Below the pieces are notes generated by a model. The model was not told the origin of the DNA. It searched no databases and was given only the letters and a program-made list of their open reading frames with translations. Below are positions 56,499 to 64,000 of a DNA stretch of 64,000 nt, in pieces (position 1 is the first letter of the stretch; each line of letters begins with the position of its first letter). The stretch spans positions 186,001 through 250,000 of the forward strand of contig NZ_KB899377.1 of assembly GCF_000378185.1 (NCBI RefSeq). The letters run 5' to 3'. Made by a program: the position numbers and the translations under genes. Source of the DNA: Salinimonas chungwhensis DSM 16280. GTDB lineage: Bacteria; Pseudomonadota; Gammaproteobacteria; Enterobacterales; Alteromonadaceae.

Positions 56499-56671
56499 TA
56501 GACCGAAGCATACGTGTTATTCTTACAAAATAATGCAGTCATATGCTAACAAATCATCGAAAGTTACGGTGGTTTAGCATGTATGTCGGGTTAATGCAGG
56601 CGCGCACGCTTGAGTTAACCATCGGCACCCCAAACTTACAGTATGTAAGTTGACGAATACGAGGAAGCGAT

Positions 56672-57178
56672 TTGCGAGTCTTATTTTTACTTTTTGCCAT
56701 CATGCCCATTATCGAAATTGCGCTGCTGGTTCAGGTTGGCGGAATGATAGGCGGGTGGAATACGATAGCGCTGGTCATTCTTAGCGCGTTGATTGGTTCT
56801 TATCTGGTTCGCCGGGAAGGCCTGGCTACACTACAAACCGCTCAATCTAAAATGCAGCGCAACGAGATTCCGGGTGATGAGCTCGTGCAAGGGCTGATGC
56901 TGGTAGTTGCCGGTGTATTGCTGGTGACGCCTGGATTTGTGACCGATATTCTGGGATTATTATTTGTAATTCCCGGGTCCCGTCAATATCTTGCGCGTAA
57001 CATCAGTAAACACCTGAAGGCCCGGGTGGTCACTTCCTCTACCTTCACTTCAGGACAAAACCCGTTTAATCAGCATAGCGACCCGTTTTCCCGCCCTGAC
57101 AGAGACGAAAACGGCGATATTATCGAAGGCGAATATACCGATAAATCCGGCCAGGATGATAATAATCGGCTTCGGTAA
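56672..57178 (+). CDS. fxsA: FxsA-family membrane protein
   Basis: A 168-residue membrane protein with an N-terminal helix (FLLFAIMPIIEIALLVQVGG) and two more hydrophobic segments, then a polar acidic tail (DENGDIIEGEYTDKSGQDD). The start codon is TTG at 56672, seven bases after GAGGAAG. FxsA overproduction relieves exclusion of phage T7 by the F plasmid. It precedes groES, as in E. coli. Confidence 0.9.
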   Translation: MRVLFLLFAIMPIIEIALLVQVGGMIGGWNTIALVILSALIGSYLVRREGLATLQTAQSKMQRNEIPGDELVQGLMLVVAGVLLVTPGFVTDILGLLFVIPGSRQYLARNISKHLKARVVTSSTFTSGQNPFNQHSDPFSRPDRDENGDIIEGEYTDKSGQDDNNRLR

Positions 57179-57261
57179 GTAATAAAAAATACTTATTCTG
57201 TAATTGCTTAGCGAACGACGCATCAGCAGGAAAAAAAATTTACTTTTTTTCGCTTACTACC

Positions 57262-57291
57262 CTTGAGTTTGTTTCGCGACTCCCCCATTTA
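57262..57291 (+). promoter_or_regulatory. Sigma-32-type heat-shock promoter of groESL
   Basis: CTTGAG (57262-57267) and CCCCCATTTA (57282-57291) sit about 14 bases apart, close to the sigma-32 consensus CTTGAAA and CCCCAT. It lies 122 bases before the groES ATG. Confidence 0.82.
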
Positions 57292-57319
57292 TCCTCGCAG
57301 TATTGAGTTTGAGGCGGCC

Positions 57320-57338
57320 AAGAGGCGGCCTCTTTTAT
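57320..57338 (+). promoter_or_regulatory. Hairpin in the groESL leader
   Basis: AAGAGG (57320-57325) pairs with CCTCTT (57329-57334) around a three-base loop and is followed by TTATG. It resembles a weak intrinsic terminator within the 5' leader, before groES. It might tune read-through into groESL; no proof is visible. Confidence 0.4.
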
Positions 57339-57412
57339 GTAGAGGCGTTCACGAGGTGTGAGCGCCTTCATTATCTAACATTTTATAGTTGGAATTTTCA
57401 GGAGACTTGAAA

Positions 57413-57703
57413 ATGGCAATTCGTCCTTTACACGACCGCGTTATTGTTAAGCGCTCAGAGCAAGAATCAAAGTCAGCTGGCGGTATCGTACTGACTGGCT
57501 CTGCAGCCGAAAAATCTACACGCGGTGAGGTAATCGCAGTAGGTAATGGTCGCATCTTAGACAACGGTGACGTTAAAGCTCTGGATGTTAAAGTCGGCGA
57601 CACCGTTATTTTCAGCGACGGTTACGGCGTTAAAACCGAGAAGCTGGACGATCAGGAAGTCCTGATCATGAGCGAAAGCGACATTCTGGCGATCGTAGAA
57701 TAA
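57413..57703 (+). CDS. groES: Co-chaperonin GroES
   Basis: A 96-residue GroES ([14 protein letters not shown]) with the mobile loop around [20 protein letters not shown]. It caps the GroEL ring during folding cycles. The start at 57413 follows AGGAGACTTGAAA; an upstream in-frame ATG at 57389 adds eight residues without family support. groEL follows after 34 bases. Confidence 0.98.
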   Translation: MAIRPLHDRVIVKRSEQESKSAGGIVLTGSAAEKSTRGEVIAVGNGRILDNGDVKALDVKVGDTVIFSDGYGVKTEKLDDQEVLIMSESDILAIVE

Positions 57704-57725
57704 TAACCGTTTAAACCGTATTTAG

Positions 57726-59384
<1,659 letters not shown>

Positions 59385-59432
59385 GCAGTCCTAGCCTCAT
59401 CTGGCCCTTTAAAATCAATGGGTTACAGATTA

Positions 59433-59472
59433 TGTATACAGTGATGTATACGCAAATGTAGACAGTGATGTA
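59433..59472. repeat. Tandem 16-base direct repeats downstream of groEL
   Basis: TGTATACAGTGATGTA (59433-59448) and TGTAGACAGTGATGTA (59457-59472) differ at one base and lie 24 bases apart. The first holds two palindromic GTATAC steps. It lies exactly where core genes give way to plasmid-like genes, so it could be a recombination site. Confidence 0.5.
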
Positions 59473-59493
59473 GGTCAGAAAGAAGCCATTAAG

Positions 59494-59525
59494 AAGGCGT
59501 TGGGTTTACACTCAGCGCCTTTTTT
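59494..59525 (+). terminator. Rho-independent terminator, probably of groESL
   Basis: AAGGCGTTGGG (59494-59504) pairs with CTCAGCGCCTT (59511-59521), 11 pairs including two G·U, six-base loop, then six T's. It stands about 110 bases after the groEL stop. Confidence 0.88.
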
Positions 59526-59540
59526 GTATCCAATGTAATC

Positions 59541-60380
59541 TCAGAACATTCGATAATACTTCCGGTACTCTTGAACCAAGTCCCGTGACAATCTGAAATC
59601 ACCACTGAATGCACCAACGATAGCTTGCTGGTATAACTGCTTAATTCTGGTGTTTTGGTCTGCTGCATGAGCTACCCATTCAGCGAGGTGGTCTATATGT
59701 TCAACTCCAAGCTTATCCTCAGCATATCCAGCGAAGTCGTTGTAAAGCTGTTCCGTTGTTTGGTATATCTCACGTGCCGCCCGTTCAGGTGATACGCCGT
59801 AGGACTCGCTGATGCCTGCTAATATATCAGCCGAAAGGTCTTCACCGGCTAATACAGTAGTCACTGTCTCGATGGTATTAGCTGAACCAATGGCATCTTC
59901 AATCTGACTTGCTGTGCTTAACGCTTCAGGGGTGATGTGCTCACGAGTTCCTTGCGTACCTTCCGATTCTTCAGGAACCTCAAAGCAGTCTTCAGCATCT
60001 TCAAGATATTCTTCGTAGCTGCCAGCATAAATTGATTTACTGAGGACACCGGCTTCTATTAGGTGGTCTGCTTGTCCAGTTATACCGTCTACAGTTATCA
60101 ACGTGTCAGGTTTAATGTCCTTAAGTTGAACGGGACGGCCTTCAACTGTCTTAATGTCTGTTATCGCCAAATTTTCAGCGGCGTGCTCTAAGTGTTCCTC
60201 CTGCTCTAACAGCTCGTTCAGGTGTCGCTGAGTCGTCTCACAGAGTTCAGCTGTAGATATGGCAGTAAAGCCTTGAGAATCACCTAGGTCTTGCTGGTGG
60301 TCGTCTAGTTCACCTCGTGCAACTAAGGCTTGTGTTTGTTCTTTTGTAGTTGGACATAATTCGTCGTAGTTAATAGTCAT
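59541..60380 (-). CDS. Hypothetical acidic protein
   Basis: A 279-residue acidic protein without a recognised domain, signal or membrane segment. It is rich in Glu and Asp, with helical-looking N-terminal (TQRHLNELLEQEEHLEHAAEN) and C-terminal parts. A good ribosome binding site (AAGAGGC) stands before the ATG. It is the first gene on the core side of the mobile segment and stops 15 bases from the groESL terminator. Confidence 0.6.
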   Translation of the reverse strand: MTINYDELCPTTKEQTQALVARGELDDHQQDLGDSQGFTAISTAELCETTQRHLNELLEQEEHLEHAAENLAITDIKTVEGRPVQLKDIKPDTLITVDGITGQADHLIEAGVLSKSIYAGSYEEYLEDAEDCFEVPEESEGTQGTREHITPEALSTASQIEDAIGSANTIETVTTVLAGEDLSADILAGISESYGVSPERAAREIYQTTEQLYNDFAGYAEDKLGVEHIDHLAEWVAHAADQNTRIKQLYQQAIVGAFSGDFRLSRDLVQEYRKYYRMF

Positions 60381-60715
60381 GAATTGCCTCTTTTATTGTT
60401 GATGAGTGGATAAGGGGTTACGGCCTTCTGAGAGGCGATATAAGATCGATTTAGATGCAAGTCCATTGGCTTCTTGGGTCTAGCGAAAAGCCTGCTCAAA
60501 AGGTCGTACAGTAGATTTTAAGTGTGTATGTGTTGGTCATTCGTGATTGCCAGTAGTGTTCACACCGTTACCTTCTACACAAGGCTGCAAATCAGCAGTC
60601 TTGGTCAAATCAGCGTGAATCATGGTTTGCCACTGGCTAGGCGCTTAACATACTTTCAGAACGGAGCGTGCCGTTAGGTTAATTACAGGCTGCGCCCTGA
60701 ATAAAGGAGTGAAAA
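60381..60715. other. Non-coding stretch of 335 bases
   Basis: No reading frame with coding character was seen. The left edge holds the ribosome binding site of the gene ending at 59541. No strong hairpin, terminator or repeat was found by eye; the promoter of that gene must lie here unless it is read from the 61354 gene. Confidence 0.5.
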
Positions 60716-61354
60716 CTAACTGAGCGCTTTGACTAGCAGCGCATTTATACGTTCGAGTTCTTTGGTAATTGACTCACACCGCTTTATAGCCCCCCGCGCA
60801 CTATCTAATCGCCTGTTAAATCCCGCGCGTCTGGTCCGCTTTTCGTCTTCGGGTAACTCAGCAGCCTCTAAATCACTCAAGCTCTTCGTGTAATGTTCTA
60901 GCGATGATTTTTCATGGGACAGATTGATGTGGTCGCGTGCAGATTTGAGCGTGACTCGCCGCTCTATCAATTCATCTACGGATGGTGGTGTATGTGTGTA
61001 ATCTGGCTGCTGAGCGTTCTTGCGAAGAGAGTAAGCTTGTTTCAATTCTTCCCACATGCTGCATGCAAAGCTCTTACGCTCATCCTCCGTCATCATAGCA
61101 ATATCCCAGTACGACGAGGACATCTGCTCCTTAAAGTCAGTTACTGCATTACGCATTGCTTCGTTATTCTTTTTCGCTTCCGCTTGCTTACGCTTAGCTT
61201 CAAGTGCTTCTTCAGTGTTTTCGATTTTGGCATTCCTGATGAGTACCTCTGCCTGTGCTGGTGTATGCATTCGTGATAGTAAGTGTATTACTAGCGCTTC
61301 CAGTGCATTCACGGTGTCTTTGAGGTTTCGTGTTTCTGTGTTCATTTTTTTCAT
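60716..61354 (-). CDS. Hypothetical coiled-coil protein
   Basis: A 212-residue charged helical protein. Heptad-like stretches lie around residues 45-75 (EEALEAKRKQAEAKKNNEAM) and 175-212 (RRLDSARGAIKRCESITKEL). No enzyme motif was seen. The ATG at 61354 follows AAGGATA; a second ATG three codons later is also possible. It lies 25 bases after the RNase HI gene and may share its message. Confidence 0.6.
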   Translation of the reverse strand: MKKMNTETRNLKDTVNALEALVIHLLSRMHTPAQAEVLIRNAKIENTEEALEAKRKQAEAKKNNEAMRNAVTDFKEQMSSSYWDIAMMTEDERKSFACSMWEELKQAYSLRKNAQQPDYTHTPPSVDELIERRVTLKSARDHINLSHEKSSLEHYTKSLSDLEAAELPEDEKRTRRAGFNRRLDSARGAIKRCESITKELERINALLVKALS

Positions 61355-61379
61355 TATCCTTATAAGTTGTGGTGTTGAT

Positions 61380-61877
61380 TTATGTGGCAGCCTGAATGAC
61401 TGCTTCGTTGGCTAGCTGGTCCGCCAGTTCGTTTCCGTAACAACCGTTGTGCCCTCTGACCCACTTGACTTTGACTGTTGGCTTAACCTCTTTGAGCGCG
61501 TCTACAATCATCCACAAGTCTCTGTTCCCTACTGGCTTCTTATTTGACTTCTTCCAGCCGCGCGCCTTCCATCCGGCTAGCCATTCGTTGTAACCGCGTA
61601 CAGCCAGTTCATTATCCGAGTGAATTATGTCGTCTGGTTGTGCAACCTTGAGCGCTTTAATGAGTGCAAGCATTTCGCAACGATTGTTGGTCGTAACCAC
61701 CTCACCCCCTTGCGGTATCACAGCCTCTTTGAACATGTTTATTATTTCGTTGCCGCCACTGAGCACTGCTACGCCTATCCCTCCTAGCCTACAGCCGCTT
61801 TGATTGTTGGGCGCGGCACCGTCGGTGTATATATGGCGTGAGTTGTTGGCTGTGATAGTTGAATCTTGAGTAGTCAT
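61380..61877 (-). CDS. Ribonuclease HI
   Basis: A 165-residue RNase H with the complete acidic active site: Asp in IYTDGAAPNN, Glu in NNRCEMLALIKAL, Asp in IHSDNELAV and Asp in YGNELADQLAN, with HNG preceding the last. The enzyme cuts RNA in RNA:DNA hybrids. Its N-terminal 14 residues are extra compared with chromosomal RnhA. A copy of this kind on plasmid-like DNA may serve primer removal or copy control. A GAGGGAAG ribosome binding site precedes the ATG. Confidence 0.9.
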   Translation of the reverse strand: MTTQDSTITANNSRHIYTDGAAPNNQSGCRLGGIGVAVLSGGNEIINMFKEAVIPQGGEVVTTNNRCEMLALIKALKVAQPDDIIHSDNELAVRGYNEWLAGWKARGWKKSNKKPVGNRDLWMIVDALKEVKPTVKVKWVRGHNGCYGNELADQLANEAVIQAAT

Positions 61878-61893
61878 AACTTCCCTCTTTATA

Positions 61894-62088
61894 TTATTGG
61901 TTGGTTGATACTGGGTACTCAGCGAGAGGCGCTAAGCTCTGCTCCACACACTCATTGATGAGCCGGTTTGCACTGACTTTTTTATCTCCGATAGCTTGGC
62001 GCTTAGCCTGAAGTGCTCGTAAAAGCTGAAGCGCTTTATCTGTGAGCTTCACGCCTAAGTGGTTCGTGTTTAACGTCTTGTATTGCAT
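61894..62088 (-). CDS. Small ribbon-helix-helix-like protein
   Basis: A 64-residue protein. The order of a short strand (HLGVKLTDKAL) and two helices with KVSANRLINECVEQSL resembles ribbon-helix-helix repressors such as plasmid copy-control or antitoxin proteins. A GAGGTAAC ribosome binding site precedes it. An inverted repeat upstream (62127-62141) fits an operator for autoregulation. It is 16 bases before the RNase HI gene. The family call is by pattern only. Confidence 0.55.
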   Translation of the reverse strand: MQYKTLNTNHLGVKLTDKALQLLRALQAKRQAIGDKKVSANRLINECVEQSLAPLAEYPVSTNQ

Positions 62089-62116
62089 GGTGTTACCTCA
62101 TTAGATTTTTATGAAA

Positions 62117-62141
62117 ATAATAGCCGTACGCTGGTAGCGTA
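62117..62141 (-). promoter_or_regulatory. Candidate promoter and operator of the small RHH-like gene
   Basis: On the minus strand TATTAT (62117-62122) is a fair -10 box 29 bases from the ATG. TACGCT-GGT-AGCGTA (62127-62141) is a perfect six-base inverted repeat directly upstream, inside the expected spacer. The -35 box is not clear. Confidence 0.4.
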
Positions 62142-62253
62142 TAGCTGCATGTTTATTGGTTTTAGAGATTCAGGAAAACGGTAAGCAGGGGCTTACACAT
62201 GCACACCGCCAGAAAAGGCAGTGAGTCCCAAGTGACCTGTCTGTGTGATGTAC

Positions 62254-62335
62254 TGATAGATTGGAAACGTACAGGTGTAATTTATTTATCCTTAAGTCGG
62301 ACAGTCGCAAGTCCAGTGATGACAAAGGATTAGAG
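62254..62335. repeat. 82-base direct repeat, copy A
   Basis: It starts TGATAGATTGGAAA and ends GGATTAGAG. By hand count it matches copy B at 72 of 82 positions with no gap. The CTTAAGTCGGACAGTCGCAA block is identical in both. Weaker similarity extends about 25 bases upstream. Confidence 0.85.
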
Positions 62336-62618
62336 TCGGTGTTTGATTAGGAGAATAAACTCAGTTAACCACCACATGTGATGTATTGAAGGAAGTAACA
62401 GGACCAGACTTTAAGTAGTCTAGGCGTTGGTCTTAGATTTGATGACTTAGATTTGCCCCCTTACCCCCATGAATGATGAGAAGTAATAGGGTAATCACTC
62501 TAAGATGACCGCCGATGTTCAGCAATGTTGGCCTTGAGTTTGATTGACTGGTCACTTGCCCCTGAGCCTAAGCTCACCACCACAAAGTTAGTGACCGATT
62601 GTTGTCCTTGCGATGTCT

Positions 62619-62700
62619 TGATAGATTGGAAATGTGCAGAAGCGATTTCTTTATCCTTAAGTCGGACAGTCGCAAGCCCAGTAATGACAATGGATTAGAG
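62619..62700. repeat. 82-base direct repeat, copy B
   Basis: Same orientation as copy A, 365 bases further on. Variable positions cluster in the first 35 bases, while the centre (from TTATCC to CGCAAG) is fully kept, which points to selection on that part. Confidence 0.85.
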
Positions 62701-62791
62701 CCTGTATGATTTATGCCCAAGAATGTCTGGCCAGTATAAGACCATAGTTCACTTGAGTTTGCTGGCTGGTAAGTGTGGCAGGAAGTAACCT

Positions 62792-62830
62792 AAAAGCGCC
62801 TGTATGGATCTGTGAGAAGAGTTCAGGCGC
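62792..62830 (-). terminator. Terminator-like hairpin after the 69-residue gene
   Basis: GCGCCTG (62796-62802) pairs with CAGGCGC (62824-62830) around a 21-base loop. On the minus strand four U's follow, 25 bases past the stop at 62855. The large loop and short U-run make it weak. Confidence 0.5.
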
Positions 62831-62854
62831 ATGACCATAGGATGCTCTAAAGAA

Positions 62855-63064
62855 CTATGAGCTAATCATAGTATTGAGCACAAGACGATAATCAGGGGCG
62901 GCCTTAGTCAGCGCCTCGACCAGATCTGTCAGGTGATACAGTGTATCTTCCATATCACTAGGTTGTTCACTGAATAGCTTTGCCAGTTCATCAGTGCTGT
63001 AGTCCAGACTAGCGAGTGTATTGTCGATTGTATCGTTCATATGTCTTAGAGTGTTTGCTGTCAT
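62855..63064 (-). CDS. Small hypothetical acidic protein
   Basis: A 69-residue helical, acidic protein (LASLDYSTDELAKLFSEQPSD) without recognised motifs. An AAGGTAAC ribosome binding site stands before the ATG, nearly the same leader as the RHH-like gene. A second ATG eight codons in is possible. It lies between the repeat region and the recombinase gene. Confidence 0.5.
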   Translation of the reverse strand: MTANTLRHMNDTIDNTLASLDYSTDELAKLFSEQPSDMEDTLYHLTDLVEALTKAAPDYRLVLNTMISS

Positions 63065-63316
63065 TAACGTTACCTTACTGCTTGAAAGGAGAGGGCAACG
63101 ATACTTACCTCACTCATCATTTGCAATCGCATCGAGAGCGACACAAGTGACTGAAATGAAAAAGAATAGTCACATCTGACTAGCGAACAAATTGCATTGC
63201 GTGGAGTCACCTGAAATTGGCCCGTTTCAATACAGGCGGTTGTGACTGTAAGTTTTTTCTGCTGTTACCAGCACGTGCTCAAGATTTGACCTCATGATAG
63301 TGCGCTACATCTCATA

Positions 63317-63880
63317 TCATGAATGCCTGCTAGCAATTTCCTTCTTTGCCGCCTGAACTGTTGACGGTGAAATTTTCAGTTGGCCTGCAATCTTCCGGAT
63401 ACTCATACCGTCCCTTAACAGTTCGGCTATACGCGATCGGTCAACGCTTTGAGGTCTGCCCTTGTACTTCCCTTCTTTCTTGGCTATCGCAATGCCCTCA
63501 CGCTGCCTTTCGAGCATCATGGAACGTTCAAACTGATAAATACCGCCAAGCATAGTCAGCATCAGGTCTTGCATTGCGTCGTTCGTATCAGGCGTGAATG
63601 TCATGTTCTCCTTGTAGAACTTTAGCGCGACACCCTTAGCTTTAAACGATTCCACCAACTCCAGTAAGTCACCAACATTTCTGGCCATTCGTGAAATATC
63701 GTGAACGTGAACTGTATCGCCTGTGCGTAGATGCTCCAGCATGATTTGAAGTTGAGGCCTGTTCCTATCCTTACCTGAGCACTTGTCAGTGTACACTTTG
63801 TCTAGCGCTATACCTTCAAGCTGTCTTGCTGTGTTTTGCTCTACAGTGCTCACGCGAATATAACCGATGTCCTGACTCAT
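63317..63880 (-). CDS. Serine recombinase (resolvase/invertase family)
   Basis: A 187-residue site-specific recombinase. The nucleophile Ser is in IGYIRVSTVEQN, the arginine cluster in DISRMARNVGDL, and YQFERSMMLERQREGI continues the catalytic domain. The C-terminal helix-turn-helix is GMSIRKIAGQLKISPSTVQAAKKE. The start at 63880 (MSQDIGYIRV) is family-typical; an upstream in-frame ATG at 63940 adds 20 unmatched residues. Tn3-type resolvases and DNA invertases share this size; the target site is not known. Confidence 0.93.
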   Translation of the reverse strand: MSQDIGYIRVSTVEQNTARQLEGIALDKVYTDKCSGKDRNRPQLQIMLEHLRTGDTVHVHDISRMARNVGDLLELVESFKAKGVALKFYKENMTFTPDTNDAMQDLMLTMLGGIYQFERSMMLERQREGIAIAKKEGKYKGRPQSVDRSRIAELLRDGMSIRKIAGQLKISPSTVQAAKKEIASRHS

Positions 63881-64000
63881 ACTATTGCATCCTTGGTGTG
63901 TGGTTTTAAGTCTAAGATGTTTGAATGGTAACCGTACCAATAAATCATAGTCAACTCATAACCACACAAAAGATGAAAGAAAAGTGTACCAATCAGGTGT
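63881..64000. other. Region upstream of the recombinase, cut by the window end
   Basis: The recombinase promoter and possibly its recombination site lie here. GTACCAAT occurs twice (near 63934 and 63987), and GGTAACCGTACC nearby is nearly palindromic. The window stops before any site could be confirmed. Confidence 0.35.

Larger units (their letters stand above)
62089..62854. other. 766-base non-coding region with direct repeats
   Basis: No convincing gene was found on either strand. It holds two 82-base imperfect direct repeats, a GTAAGC/GCTTAC hairpin (62181-62196), a short direct repeat CTTAGATTT (twice near 62432-62455), and a terminator-like stem at the right. Such a layout fits an origin, partition or recombination region of a plasmid-like element, but none of these is proved. 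Confidence 0.55.
59395..64000. mobile_element. Plasmid- or island-like segment after groESL (right end not in window)
   Basis: All six genes from 59541 to the end are on the minus strand and include an RNase HI, a ribbon-helix-helix-like small protein and a serine recombinase. The others are unrecognised. Between them lie long non-coding stretches and repeats. This content is unlike the compact core genes before it and is typical of integrated plasmids or islands. No integrase, replication or transfer gene is visible, so the type of element is open. Confidence 0.55.

Noticed and set aside
62254..62700. CRISPR array
   Set aside because: Only two long imperfect repeats, no regular spacers, and no cas genes anywhere in the window.
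62089..62854. Retron-like non-coding RNA
   Set aside because: A repeat-bearing non-coding stretch beside accessory genes invited the idea, but there is no reverse transcriptase gene in the window and no msr/msd-type inverted repeats were found.

Overview
The window reads as chromosomal DNA of a marine gammaproteobacterium, most likely of the Alteromonadaceae (Alteromonas/Salinimonas-like). The support is gene content and order: a twelve-gene gspC-N type II secretion operon, hslR-hslO, ompR-envZ, prmA / dusB-fis / purH-purD, aroQ-accB-accC, and dsbD-cutA beside fxsA and groES-groEL. The genus is an inference; there is no rRNA or tRNA gene to test it.

Layout. 1-1000: 3' part of a succinate-semialdehyde-type aldehyde dehydrogenase with a strong terminator. 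1164-1617: a zinc-ribbon membrane protein gene broken by a one-base shift in an A8 run. 1794-13098: gspC to gspN, minus strand, nearly every junction overlapping. 13221-14554: the heat-shock pair hslR-hslO. 14620-25608: accessory and regulatory genes (DUF4105 exported protein plus lipoprotein, a candidate small RNA, VOC protein, two LysR regulators, an old-yellow-enzyme homologue, a serine hydrolase, OmpR/EnvZ, PrkB). 25778-32163: purine and translation housekeeping, with an exported methyltransferase gene between purH and purD. 32319-38922: single genes including a HiPIP, an HNH protein and a large FAN1-type nuclease fused to a DEDDh exonuclease.

39196-51081 is the most system-like region. 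A divergent TPR lipoprotein and a TonB-dependent receptor flank tandem BetI-like palindromes that overlap the receptor promoter. After the receptor come betI, betB, betA, a short BCCT-like carrier and an exported PHP-fold hydrolase. Read together, this suggests a BetI-controlled path from capture of a choline-containing compound at the outer membrane, through periplasmic hydrolysis and inner-membrane uptake, to oxidation into glycine betaine. The enzymes are recognisable; the receptor, hydrolase and lipoprotein roles are inferred.

51138-59384 is housekeeping (accC, accB, aroQ, a M23 peptidase, dsbD, cutA, fxsA, groES, groEL with a sigma-32-type promoter). From just after the groEL terminator to the window end lies plasmid- or island-like DNA, all minus strand: two unknown proteins, an RNase HI, a ribbon-helix-helix-like small protein with a possible operator, a 766-base non-coding stretch with two 82-base direct repeats, another small unknown protein and a serine recombinase. 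Its right boundary is outside the window. No CRISPR array, insertion sequence or stable RNA gene was seen.
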